From NCBI RefSeq assembly GCF_001509555.1, contig NZ_LMAS01000015.1:1-64000 (forward strand): a DNA stretch of 64,000 nucleotides, written 5' to 3'. A program made the translations under genes and the position numbers. The stretch comes from Bacillus sp. FJAT-29937 (GTDB lineage Bacteria; Bacillota; Bacilli; Bacillales; Cytobacillaceae). This document shows positions 7,642-16,846 of this stretch, one piece after another (the first letter of the stretch is position 1; every line of letters starts with the position of its first letter). Under the pieces are notes generated by a model. It had not been told where the DNA came from. It worked only from the letters and a program-made list of their open reading frames with translations, and searched no databases.

Positions 7642-9156
7642 TTAATCAAGCTTCGGGTCAAGAGCATCCCTAAGCCCATCTCCCAAAAAGTTAAAGGATA
7701 AAACGAGGGCAATAATAGCCAGCCCCGGATAAATGGCTAAATACGAATGGGATTCAAGATAGGTACTGCCAATCTTCAATATATTTCCCCATTCCGGAAT
7801 ATGCGGCTCAACACCTAGTCCCAGATAGCTTAAGCTGCTTGTAGCAATGACTGCGCCGCCGATCGTTAGTGTAGATTTCACAATCATCGGAGCAAGTGAA
7901 TTTGGAACGACATGCTTAAAGATAATCGCTAGATTGCTAGTTCCGAGCGCTCGTGCAGATTCCACATATTCAAGGTTCGAAACCATCAGAACGTTGGCAC
8001 GCATCGTCCTCGCGTACGTTGGAATGGACCCAACACTCAGAGCAATTACTAGAGTTACCGCATTAGAACCAAACGCAGCGATGATAACAATCGCCAGCAA
8101 AATACCCGGAATCGCGTACAATATATCAAGCAAACGCATAATAATATTGTCCGTGCGGTTTCCATAATAGCCAGAAATCGCTCCCAAGAATCCCCCGATC
8201 AAAAACGGAATTGCGGTTGATAATACCCCGACAATAAGAGAAATCCTTGCCCCGAAAACAATCCGAGAAAATAAATCCCTGCCAAAATTGTCTGTTCCAA
8301 GCGGATAAGAAATACTCGGAGTCTGCAGGATCGCACTATAATCGTTATCCACTGCCATGCTGTAATCGAATGTCAAATAGCTGCAGATCGAGATCGAAAA
8401 TATAAATGTGATAAAAAACAACCCTAGCATGGAAGTCGTATTCACTGATATTTTCTCCCAAATTTTAACCCACTTACCTATGCTAGTTTCATTGTTTCTC
8501 CATTTTTCTCTTATATAATGAATGCCAATTACGAGTGCAAAAAGATTGCCCGTAACAGCAGTCAATACTAATGGGATGCCCAAAAAGAATTTCAATTTTT
8601 CCTTTCCACTGCCTCCCTGGTCCTTTGCGGTAAAAATAAGGACTGCCAAATAGAAAACCGCCGCAATCATTAGGAAGCCCATGGATGGCAGAAAGGTATC
8701 AGAGACATATGGTTTGAATAGATTAAGTGCGGACACCGCAATAATGAAGAATTGAGTGATCAGCATGTAAACAGCAAATATATATTCGGGTGATTTTTCT
8801 TTTTTAATGAGTTGAAAGGCAAAAGTCGCCACGAATACATTTGCCGTTAAAATACTTAAAACTTGAAAATATCCTAGAACTCTAGTTGACTTTCGTATTT
8901 CGCCAGACTTCTTAAGATCCTGCTTAATTTTCAACGTAATGGCGATTTGTACAAGCGTAAACAGCGCATATGCGATGAAAACGCCAAACACAAACGGCTT
9001 GATCGTATTTGTCGCAAAGTTCAAGCTGCTATATAGAAATATGACAGTCAAGGCAAGCGAAGTGATCGACGTAAAACTTGCCTGCCTGTATTCCGGCGAA
9101 ATTTTCAGTGCGTACTGCTTAAAATAGCTTTCATTTTCCCTCATATGAGTAGACAT
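7642..9156 (-). CDS. Peptide ABC transporter permease, DppC/OppC type, extended N-terminus
   Basis: 504 residues, against ~300 for a typical DppC/OppC. The canonical permease starts near residue 235 (SVNTTSMLGLFFITFIFSIS), followed by YPLGTDNFGRDLFSRIVFGAR and the ATPase-contact EAA loop near YVESARALGTSNLAII...VVPN. It ends GLRDALDPKLD, as the family does. The first ~230 residues add about six hydrophobic helices with no recognised domain. It forms the inner-membrane channel with the 9173 permease. A start codon with AGGTG upstream lies 16 bases after the previous stop, so it is co-transcribed. Confidence 0.88.
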   Translation of the reverse strand: MSTHMRENESYFKQYALKISPEYRQASFTSITSLALTVIFLYSSLNFATNTIKPFVFGVFIAYALFTLVQIAITLKIKQDLKKSGEIRKSTRVLGYFQVLSILTANVFVATFAFQLIKKEKSPEYIFAVYMLITQFFIIAVSALNLFKPYVSDTFLPSMGFLMIAAVFYLAVLIFTAKDQGGSGKEKLKFFLGIPLVLTAVTGNLFALVIGIHYIREKWRNNETSIGKWVKIWEKISVNTTSMLGLFFITFIFSISICSYLTFDYSMAVDNDYSAILQTPSISYPLGTDNFGRDLFSRIVFGARISLIVGVLSTAIPFLIGGFLGAISGYYGNRTDNIIMRLLDILYAIPGILLAIVIIAAFGSNAVTLVIALSVGSIPTYARTMRANVLMVSNLEYVESARALGTSNLAIIFKHVVPNSLAPMIVKSTLTIGGAVIATSSLSYLGLGVEPHIPEWGNILKIGSTYLESHSYLAIYPGLAIIALVLSFNFLGDGLRDALDPKLD

Positions 9157-9172
9157 CTTCTATACACCTGCT

Positions 9173-10624
9173 TTAATATTGTTTCATTTTTGATCGGATC
9201 CGCGGGTCAAAAAACGCATACAGAATATCGATCAATAAATTAATTAAAGAAATGGTAATCGCAATATAGACAACTCCACCCATAATACTCGGGATATCAG
9301 GTATAAATTGCTTATCAACAATATAGCTTCCAATTCCGCTAATATTAAATACCTTTTCTGTAACGGCCGCTCCGCCAAGCATGCCGCCAAACATGAGGCC
9401 AATAACTGTAATAACAGGAATCATCGCATTGCCCACTGCATGCTTCCATAATACTTGGCGCTTGTTTAGCCCTTTGGCTTTCGCCGTAATAATATAATCT
9501 TCATTAATCACTTCGAGTGTAGCCGAGCGGGTCATCCTAGCGATGGAGGCAGTTAAGCCCGTTCCTAGAACAACGGCAGGCATAATAATGGACAGCCAGT
9601 TTTGCGGATTGAAGGTGGCTGGCAGCCATTGTAATTTAATCGAGAAATTCAAGATAAAGATAAGCCCTTGCCAAAAGTTAGGGATGGATAATCCGATAAG
9701 GGCAATAAACATAAACGTATAATCAAAGAAAGAATTCGGTCTTGTTGCTGAAATAATTCCGATTGGAATGGAAATCACAATCGCCATGATCAAGGCTATG
9801 AGCGTCAGCGTTAACGTGATTGGGAATTTTCTAGCAATACTTGCAGCGACCTCTTCATTACCAGAATAAGAGGCTCCTAAATCAAAGGTGAATATCCCTT
9901 TCATCGCATTCCATAATTGTGTCAGATAAGGCTGATCAAGACCGTAAATCTGATTAAAGGCTGCAATTTGTTCCTTTGTAGCGGTCTCTCCGAGTATGTT
10001 AGCTGCCGGATCGAAAGGCGAAATATACAAAATAGTAAATACGAAAAACGCGACCCCCACAATAACGAATATACTCATGACCAATCTTTCAAATATATAT
10101 TTCAAGTATGGGTTGCTATGTATTAAAATTAATAGATACATAGGCAATCCGGGTAAAAACGTTAATAATAGAAACAGCGGATGGTTGATGAGCGATTGAA
10201 AAGTCGATTCATAAGACAATCTTTCATGCCCTTTTTGTTTTAAGAGCTCAACGGTTTTTTCATCAGCTATTTTTCGAAACTGTTCTTCAGCCCAAATTGC
10301 CGCAAGCTGATCCGTTTTGGCTTCCTCTTGCTTTTGTCCAAAAAACGCTTGTTTCCGTAATATCTGTTCCTTATACTGCTGCTTTAACTGTTCCTTAAGG
10401 CCGGATTGGGCAAGTTCGTTTTCTATTTCCTTAAGCAGGGAGGAATAGGAATCTATTTTTCTACTGTTAAGGTAAATAATAAAAACAATGAGATGCACCG
10501 GAAGGCCCAGAATATATATAAGCCATTTATAGGCTGGATGTGGCTGCATTTTCTTATAGGATTGGCTTAAGGTTTCTGAAAAACTCAAGCTTTTATTTGC
10601 GTTCGCACCCTTGCTCACTTCCAT
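9173..10624 (-). CDS. Peptide ABC transporter permease, DppB/OppB type, extended N-terminus
   Basis: 483 residues from the ATG at 10622-10624, with GGAGGAGG eight bases upstream; the longer frame upstream lacks a site. The canonical DppB/OppB part begins near residue 170 (FERLVMSIFVIVGVAFFVFT), with ILGETATKEQIAAFNQIYGL, then the EAA loop DYIITAKAKGLNKRQVLW. The N-terminal extension holds a transmembrane helix (WLIYILGLPVHLIVFIIYL), a charged likely coiled segment (ENELAQSGLKEQLKQQ to IADEKTVELLKQ) and a second helix. First gene of the permease/binding-protein operon, divergent from the ATPase gene. Confidence 0.88.
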   Translation of the reverse strand: MEVSKGANANKSLSFSETLSQSYKKMQPHPAYKWLIYILGLPVHLIVFIIYLNSRKIDSYSSLLKEIENELAQSGLKEQLKQQYKEQILRKQAFFGQKQEEAKTDQLAAIWAEEQFRKIADEKTVELLKQKGHERLSYESTFQSLINHPLFLLLTFLPGLPMYLLILIHSNPYLKYIFERLVMSIFVIVGVAFFVFTILYISPFDPAANILGETATKEQIAAFNQIYGLDQPYLTQLWNAMKGIFTFDLGASYSGNEEVAASIARKFPITLTLTLIALIMAIVISIPIGIISATRPNSFFDYTFMFIALIGLSIPNFWQGLIFILNFSIKLQWLPATFNPQNWLSIIMPAVVLGTGLTASIARMTRSATLEVINEDYIITAKAKGLNKRQVLWKHAVGNAMIPVITVIGLMFGGMLGGAAVTEKVFNISGIGSYIVDKQFIPDIPSIMGGVVYIAITISLINLLIDILYAFFDPRIRSKMKQY

Positions 10625-10664
10625 GGGGATTTCCTCCTCCCGTTTATATTGCATTATTCCGACC

Positions 10665-10699
10665 AGTATAGTATATTTTAATTCGAATAGTAAAGTCAA
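10665..10699 (-). promoter_or_regulatory. Putative sigma-A promoter of the peptide transporter operon
   Basis: Minus-strand TTGACT (10694-10699), 18-base spacer, TATACT (10670-10675). It lies 40-75 bases upstream of the DppB-type start. Confidence 0.55.
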
Positions 10700-10813
10700 C
10701 ATTAAGTTATTATGCAAAAATAGCTATTCTCACTAGAAGAAGACAGAATATATTTATTTTACTAAAAACATTCATTTATATAAATAGCAATTTAAAATGG
10801 GCAGGTGTGAAGT

Positions 10814-12562
10814 GTGGAACAAATATTGAAGATTAACAACTTAAGAGTATCCTTCATGTCCCGAGATCATGAGTTTGAAGCAGTAAAAGGCGTGAGCTTT
10901 GAAGTCAGAAAAGGTGAGACTTTAGGAATTGTAGGGGAATCTGGTAGCGGAAAAAGTGTAACAGCAAGGTCCATAATGCGACTGCTCCCTTCTCCGCCCT
11001 CATTTATGAAAGAGGGAGAGATCTTTTTTCAAGGAGAAAATCTTGCGCACAAAACAGAAAAGGAAATGGAACAAATTCGCGGCCGCGACATCAGTATGAT
11101 TTTTCAAGACCCAATGACTTCCTTAAATCCAACCATTCGTGTTGGCAAGCAAATAGCCGAAAGCCTGATCAAACATCAGAAGTTATCAAAAAAAGAAGCG
11201 AAGAATCAAGCAATCGAATTATTAAAATTAGTGGGCATTCGCGATAGTGAAACACGCTATAACCAGTACCCGCACGAGTTTTCAGGAGGAATGCGGCAAA
11301 GGGTTATGATTGCGATTGCACTCGCCTGCCAACCAACGCTGTTAATCGCGGATGAACCGACGACCGCGCTAGATGTAACCATTCAGGCGCAAATCTTAAA
11401 TCTGATGAAAAATATGCAAGAACGATTTGGCACATCCATCATCTTAATTACTCATGATCTTGGTGTCGTTGCGGGCATGTGTGATCGTGTTGTCGTCATG
11501 AAAAACGGAGAAATTGTTGAGACCGGAACAACTGAGGAAATCTTTGAATCGCCAAAGCATCCTTATACACTGAAACTGCTAAATGCATTGCCTAGACTGA
11601 ATGAAAAAAAGAAACCAAAGCCTGCTCCGCTCATCTTGCCTGGCATTGATTCTAGTAAATCATTACTGGAAGTAGATGGCCTGAAGCAATACTTCGATTT
11701 AGGCAAAGGAAATGTTCTGAAAGCTGTAGATAATATTAGCTTTAAAATTAAACCAGGGGAAACGTTGGGGCTTGTAGGGGAGTCCGGATCTGGCAAGTCA
11801 ACAACAGGCCGAGCGATTTTGCGGCTTCATGAGCCTACTGGCGGCGAGGTGTTATACCAAGGGATTCCCGTTAATCGGCTAACTCAGGGTGAAATGAAAA
11901 CCATGCGCCGGCATATGCAAATGATTTTTCAGGATCCATATGCGTCATTGAATCCACGCTTTAAAGTTCTGGATATTATCGGGCAGGCATTGGATATTCA
12001 TAAACTGGCGCCTAGTAAAGAAGCAAGGAAGAAAAGAGTGGAAGAGCTGCTTGATATGGTGGGGCTGGAGCCGTCACACGCTTTGCGCTATCCTCATGAA
12101 TTTTCAGGCGGTCAGCGGCAGCGGATTGGTATAGCCCGAGCACTGGCTGTAGAGCCGAAGTTCATCGTATGCGACGAACCACTTTCTGCACTCGATGTGT
12201 CCATTCAATCACAAGTCGTCACCTTGTTAGAAGATTTACAGCATCGACTGGGCTTAACCTATTTATTTATTGCTCACGACCTTTCAATGGTCAAGCATAT
12301 TAGTGACCGCGTTGCCGTTATGTATCGAGGAAAAATTGTTGAGTTAGCTGAAAGTGAGGAGCTCTACTCCAATCCTCAGCACGCCTATACAAAGTCCCTG
12401 CTCTTTGCCATTCCGATTCCGGATCCGAAAATCGAAAGGCAGAAAAAGAGAGTATTGATGGAAGAGCAAACTGAGGAAGATAAATATCAATTAAGCACAT
12501 CGGAGCTTGTTGAGGTATCAGATGGCCATTGGGTGGCTATGCCGAAAGTTCCGGTTATATAG
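10814..12562 (+). CDS. Double ATPase of a peptide ABC transporter (DppD-DppF fusion)
   Basis: 582 residues with two complete ABC domains. Domain 1 has Walker A GESGSGKS at 41-48 and signature FSGGMRQR near 156. Domain 2 has Walker A GESGSGKS near 322 and signature FSGGQRQR near 429. Each shows a D-E-P Walker B ([26 protein letters not shown]) and an H-loop ([16 protein letters not shown]). Opp/Dpp systems usually have two separate ATPase genes; the fused form is also known. It powers import through the two divergently encoded permeases. The start is GTG with only a weak ribosome binding site (GCAGGTG). Confidence 0.92.
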   Translation: MEQILKINNLRVSFMSRDHEFEAVKGVSFEVRKGETLGIVGESGSGKSVTARSIMRLLPSPPSFMKEGEIFFQGENLAHKTEKEMEQIRGRDISMIFQDPMTSLNPTIRVGKQIAESLIKHQKLSKKEAKNQAIELLKLVGIRDSETRYNQYPHEFSGGMRQRVMIAIALACQPTLLIADEPTTALDVTIQAQILNLMKNMQERFGTSIILITHDLGVVAGMCDRVVVMKNGEIVETGTTEEIFESPKHPYTLKLLNALPRLNEKKKPKPAPLILPGIDSSKSLLEVDGLKQYFDLGKGNVLKAVDNISFKIKPGETLGLVGESGSGKSTTGRAILRLHEPTGGEVLYQGIPVNRLTQGEMKTMRRHMQMIFQDPYASLNPRFKVLDIIGQALDIHKLAPSKEARKKRVEELLDMVGLEPSHALRYPHEFSGGQRQRIGIARALAVEPKFIVCDEPLSALDVSIQSQVVTLLEDLQHRLGLTYLFIAHDLSMVKHISDRVAVMYRGKIVELAESEELYSNPQHAYTKSLLFAIPIPDPKIERQKKRVLMEEQTEEDKYQLSTSELVEVSDGHWVAMPKVPVI

Positions 12563-12598
12563 TAGAGAAACATTATGAATAGGATAGTAATTAGGAGA

Positions 12599-12627
12599 CC
12601 AAATCGTTATTTTGATTTGGTTTTTTT
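12599..12627 (+). terminator. Terminator of the double ATPase gene
   Basis: CCAAATC (GTTATTTT) GATTTGG followed by seven T, about 40 bases after the stop codon. Confidence 0.9.
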
Positions 12628-12662
12628 ATATGTGGTGATTATTCCTATTGTTTTTCGGGTTG

Positions 12663-12865
12663 GAGAAATTTGCGGACTGTGGATCCGTTATTTCTCGAAA
12701 TAGCCCTCATTTCTAGTCTGATCGGACTTAGGTTCCGCTAACAGGGGTTAAAAGGGTTATTTTAGGATGAATTTCATCGATTAACGGAACCCGTGTCCTC
12801 AAACATTGGAAAGTGGGGGGATTTTAAGCCAATAGCGGAATGTGAGTCCGTTGAGTGGACGACAA
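12663..12865. repeat. Degenerate GCGGACA / TGTCCGC hairpin repeats
   Basis: Diverged members include GCGGACTGTGGATCCGTTATTT, TCGGACTTAGGTTCCGCT, TTAACGGAACCCGTGTCC and AATAGCGGAATGTGAGTCCG, spaced at about 50-60 bases. Half are in one orientation and half inverted. They fill the gap between two convergent genes. Better copies occur at 35262, 35805 and 48013. Confidence 0.65.
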
Positions 12866-12933
12866 TCCTTTTAAAATAATGATGCTCAGAACCATTTCTG
12901 CTAATAAAGGATTCAAAGCAATGAAATAGGAAA

Positions 12934-12962
12934 GAGCAAGAATTCACCTTCCCTTCTTGCTC
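12934..12962 (-). terminator. Terminator after the unknown 12969 gene
   Basis: A perfect nine-base stem GAGCAAGAA / TTCTTGCTC with TTTCCTATTT following on the minus strand, just past the stop at 12969. Confidence 0.75.
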
Positions 12963-12968
12963 CTGAAT

Positions 12969-13478
12969 TTACTTATTTGCGCTAACTTTATATTCAGATC
13001 CAACGATTAAATGAATGTTTACTATATCTTCGGCCAAATTTGAAAAAGCAGCATGGTCATCCACTAAAGCTTCACGGCCATCAGCTGATATGAGCATGAC
13101 CCAATTCCCCGCTAATACACTGAAAAGAACTTCGGCCCGCTCAACGGATAATTTCAATTGAGTAAAATTTCCGGGGCTAAAGAGATAATCACGTTCAGCC
13201 TCTAGACCAAATCTCTCTTTCAGCCAAGTCTGGATGCCGCCATTTGTATTAAACTTCATGATGTAGCCATTTTTTATAGCGGACTCTAGATCCTCCCCAT
13301 GATTTTCCGCATAGGTAAAGAAATCATCATAATGATAATACTCTTCCTCGGCCACTTTTAACGGAGTGGGGTCTCCTTTTGCCTTACTGGCGAGCAACAC
13401 ATCATCAGCCACACCAAGTCTCCGTGCACGTTCTAGTAAAATAGCCGTTTTTTGTGAAATTTTTGCCCGTTCACTCAT
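12969..13478 (-). CDS. Unknown cytoplasmic protein
   Basis: 169 residues from the ATG at 13476-13478, which has AGAAGG six bases upstream; the upstream ATG at 13494 lacks one. No signal peptide or membrane helix. The first third is basic and helical (MSERAKISQKTAILLERARR); the rest is mixed alpha/beta with an acidic middle. Phrases such as YYHYDDFFTYAENHGEDL and GNWVMLISADGREALVDDHA are not familiar to me as a named family. Convergent with the ATPase gene, own terminator, upstream array of TTTGTCAGCC repeats. Confidence 0.65.
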   Translation of the reverse strand: MSERAKISQKTAILLERARRLGVADDVLLASKAKGDPTPLKVAEEEYYHYDDFFTYAENHGEDLESAIKNGYIMKFNTNGGIQTWLKERFGLEAERDYLFSPGNFTQLKLSVERAEVLFSVLAGNWVMLISADGREALVDDHAAFSNLAEDIVNIHLIVGSEYKVSANK

Positions 13479-13602
13479 AAGATTACCTTCTTTCATTCCA
13501 TTTTATATACTCCTAGTAAATTATAAAGCAAATATTGAAGTTTTTTCACTATTTTCACCTGATTTTAAGGGCGCGGGAGTCTGATTAATTGTTAAAAGTG
13601 AA

Positions 13603-13925
13603 TTTGTCAGCCAAATTGATTGGTTTATCAGCCAGTTTGGGTAGTTTGTCAGCCAATTCTGGTGGTTTGTCAGCCAATTTTAGCACTTTGTCAGCCAAAT
13701 GGAGGTTTACCAGCAACAATGCAATTTACCAGCCAAATGAAAATTTACCAGCAACAATGCAATTTACCAGCCAAATGAAAATTTATCAGCCACAATGCAA
13801 TTAACCAGCCAAATGAAAATTTATCAGCCACAATGCAATTTTTCAGCCAAATGAACGTTTATCAGCCACAATGCAATTTTTCAGCCAAATGAAGTTTATC
13901 AGCCAAATGAAGTTTATCAGCCAAT
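13603..13925 (+). repeat. TTTGTCAGCCAA array 3, period shifting from 21 to 19 bp
   Basis: Units at 13603, 13624, 13645, 13666 and 13687 are 21 bases apart. From 13687 on the step is 19 bases (13706, 13725, 13744, 13763, 13782, 13801, 13820, 13839, 13858 ...). In the 19-base part, AGCAACAATGCAA and AGCCAAATGAAAA spacers alternate, giving a 38-bp higher-order repeat. The longest array of this family, about 16 units. Confidence 0.85.
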
Positions 13926-14071
13926 CCACCACTTCCCCTCTAATTATGGTGATCTGCCAACATACAAAAATTCACATCTAAATTCCCCCTCCCATCATGC
14001 CTTTTTATCTATTTATCTATCATTAATAATCTTTTAAAATAGGAATATATTTACAAGAAGGGGGCAAATGA

Positions 14072-16633
14072 ATGAGGAAAAAGAAAGTTATCTATACAGG
14101 AAGTGCTTCTATATTAGCTGTTTCTGCGATCATCACGACAAACCCAGCGGAGGCAGCATCCGTTAGCGAAGTGGAAAAGCTCGTGAAGGTGGCGAGGGAT
14201 GCGGGGACGATTTTAAAATGGGCGATTTCGATTGAAGGAAGTGCAGATGGGAAAACCCGGCCATGGGCAGCCTATAATAATGCAAAAGCTGCTTATGATC
14301 AAGCAGTCAAAGCCGCAAACACATTACCGACAGCACAGAAAAATCGATTCCTCGCTGAGCTTGACGAACATGTCAAACTCCATATTAACCGGACGATGTA
14401 TTATATTGATGCCATTACAGCCGGTGAAAAAATTAAGGCCAAGCAGCAGGCATTAACCCATCAACTAAATATGAACCTGATTAATGATCAAACAGAATTG
14501 GCCTATCATGAGCTTTCAAGAGAGATCCGCAAGCAAGCGATTATGTTAGACCGTGTTTACGGAAAATCCACCCGTGACCTGATCCGCTCCCACTACAAGC
14601 AATCTGCTGAGAAGGTGCGGGATAGCGCGATATATGCGGTTACGGTGAAAATTGAACTCGATTTAGCACAAAGATCTATCGCCAGCGGTAATTTTTCAAA
14701 AGCAGAAATTCACCTCAGTGAGGCTCGAACCTACCTGCCATTTGTCAGCAATCCAGTGATTAAAAAAACATTAACCGATCGCCTAAATTCCATCTCTGCC
14801 ACATTCACGCCAAAAGTCGATAAAGTCAGTGCCGCCGAGCCAAAGCGGATTAAGGTCACCTTCAGCAAAGCGATGTTAGCTGGAACAGGATCAAACGGAG
14901 CAGAAAATTTGTCTAACTACTTCGTTTCTGGCAGAGCGATTAAAAGCGTCAACCTTTCTGCTGATAAAAAAACAGCCGTTATCGAACTTCATGAACCACT
15001 CTATCCTAATTCTTCTTATACGGTAACAGTGAAGAAAAATATCCAAACAACCAACTACGAATCTCTAGGGCAAAACGATTATGTCACGACTTTCACATTC
15101 TCTGACAAAATTAAACCAACCATCACGACAGTGAAAACCCAATCTAACGGGAATGTCGAACTAACTTTTTCCGAGCTAATTGCCTATAATTCACCTGTTT
15201 CGATTACAATTGACGGCAAAGCAGTTAAATACAATCAGCTGAATAGTGATACAGACACGATCGTGGTCCCTAAATCTGAGCTTGACCGGATCAGCCTGCG
15301 AAAAGGGCGCTCCTATTCGTTGGTAGTAACCGGCGCAAGAGATTTAGTGATCAATACCCCAAATACAATGGACACCTATAGAAGCAGCTTCCTTTATAAC
15401 CCAGCAGCCGACACCACACCACCAGAAGTGAAATCTCTACAAGTAAAAGACGAAAAAACATTCACCGTTGAATTTACTGAAACACTTGCAAGCTTCACAG
15501 CGTCAAGTCATCTCACCATCAAAAAAGGCAACACAACGATTAAACCTGCTTCTGTAAAAGATATTTCAGACGGCAGCAAGACTAAATTTGACGTTGAATT
15601 GCAGGCATCTGTTTATGGAACGAATGAAATATCAGCCAGACTAAACATCTCGGTCAAAGGCTATAAGGATCTAGAGGATAATACCGGAAAAACATATGAC
15701 CGAACGATTACGATCAACAAGGATCTATCACCGCCGCAATTTGTTCAAGCCGCTTACGATAAAAACAAAGATGAAATCCATATCACTTTTAATAAAACGT
15801 TACTAACAGGGCTTCCAACTGCCAGCAAAATTAAAGTAACCGACCAAAACAATAAAACCGTTCAGGCAACAGTCAGATCAAACATTGATAACAAAATGAT
15901 TTTGGATGCAAATGGGCTGCTAGACGGAATCCTAACCATTTCAGTCGCAGAAGGAGCTGTTAAAGACAATACCATTTCCCAGAATAACAATCGCGCTTTT
16001 ACTACATCTATTACGAAAAAGTCCGATGAAGATAAGCCAACTGTCACTTTTATTGAAACATCTGCAAATGGGCAATTCAAGGCGTCATTTAATGAACGTG
16101 TCCAAGCACAGTCAGCCACTTCTGCAGCAAATTACTTGTTGAATGGCAGACCGATTCCGCTTCAATCTGTGTTAACGATAAGCAATGATCTTACGCAAGT
16201 CACCATAACATTCCCGGAAGGCACAATCCCTTCCACAACGAAATACAATATTACAGCAAGCGGCATAAAAGATTTATCTGATAACACGATGAATCCTTAT
16301 ACAGCCACAATCACCATTGGAGATAATACAGAACCCGTCTTAACCGGAGCCGTCAAAAAGAAGGACAATAAAATTTATCTTAGCTTCTCTGAATCCATTT
16401 ACTTAGAAAACAGCCATTCGGATTTCATTATTATGTTAGATAAAAAGCAGGTTCCATTAGAAAAATACTCAATTACTAGAGGGGACAATCAAAAAGAACT
16501 AATCATTCTTCCGAAAAAAGAAACAACATTTGCAGGTGACAACCTCACTATTCAAACAGCTGCCAGAACGACAATTAGAGATGAAGCCTTTAATACACTT
16601 AAATCCGGTACAACAATTACTGTGAGTCAGTAA
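14072..16633 (+). CDS. SbsC-type S-layer-like surface protein with Ig-like repeats
   Basis: 853 residues. Residues 1-30 are a signal peptide (MRKKKVIYTGSASILAVSAI ... AEAA). Residues ~33-220 are the SbsC-type helical N-domain (YHELSREIRKQAIMLDRVYGKSTRD), which in SbsC anchors the protein to cell wall polymer; no SLH or LPXTG motif is present. After it come five or six Ig-like modules of ~90 residues recognisable by repeated starts such as DTTPPEVKSLQVKDEKTFTV and EDKPTVTFIETSANGQFKAS, and by FTETL / FSESI strands. It probably assembles as an S-layer or S-layer-associated protein. Start ATG follows AAGGGGG; a terminator follows the stop. It shares its anchoring domain with the gene at 385. Confidence 0.85.
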   Translation: MRKKKVIYTGSASILAVSAIITTNPAEAASVSEVEKLVKVARDAGTILKWAISIEGSADGKTRPWAAYNNAKAAYDQAVKAANTLPTAQKNRFLAELDEHVKLHINRTMYYIDAITAGEKIKAKQQALTHQLNMNLINDQTELAYHELSREIRKQAIMLDRVYGKSTRDLIRSHYKQSAEKVRDSAIYAVTVKIELDLAQRSIASGNFSKAEIHLSEARTYLPFVSNPVIKKTLTDRLNSISATFTPKVDKVSAAEPKRIKVTFSKAMLAGTGSNGAENLSNYFVSGRAIKSVNLSADKKTAVIELHEPLYPNSSYTVTVKKNIQTTNYESLGQNDYVTTFTFSDKIKPTITTVKTQSNGNVELTFSELIAYNSPVSITIDGKAVKYNQLNSDTDTIVVPKSELDRISLRKGRSYSLVVTGARDLVINTPNTMDTYRSSFLYNPAADTTPPEVKSLQVKDEKTFTVEFTETLASFTASSHLTIKKGNTTIKPASVKDISDGSKTKFDVELQASVYGTNEISARLNISVKGYKDLEDNTGKTYDRTITINKDLSPPQFVQAAYDKNKDEIHITFNKTLLTGLPTASKIKVTDQNNKTVQATVRSNIDNKMILDANGLLDGILTISVAEGAVKDNTISQNNNRAFTTSITKKSDEDKPTVTFIETSANGQFKASFNERVQAQSATSAANYLLNGRPIPLQSVLTISNDLTQVTITFPEGTIPSTTKYNITASGIKDLSDNTMNPYTATITIGDNTEPVLTGAVKKKDNKIYLSFSESIYLENSHSDFIIMLDKKQVPLEKYSITRGDNQKELIILPKKETTFAGDNLTIQTAARTTIRDEAFNTLKSGTTITVSQ

Positions 16634-16641
16634 ATAGATAA

Positions 16642-16682
16642 AGGGTTTGTTCATTATGATGAGCAAGCCCCTTTTTTTTTTC
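16642..16682 (+). terminator. Terminator of the S-layer-like gene
   Basis: GGGTTTGTTCA / TGAGCAAGCCC stem followed by nine or more T. Confidence 0.9.
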
Positions 16683-16846
16683 GCAAAAATACAAGAAGAG
16701 GAACGGCACCTTCGAATCAAAGGTAGTGTGAACGAAATTCAAAACGTTTGATTTAACCTTTTCAGCCTTTATTCCCCTCCCCTCAACGTAATAGATCTTA
16801 ACTTTTAGGAAACAATATCCCTATCATTAGATATCGAGGGATGAAA

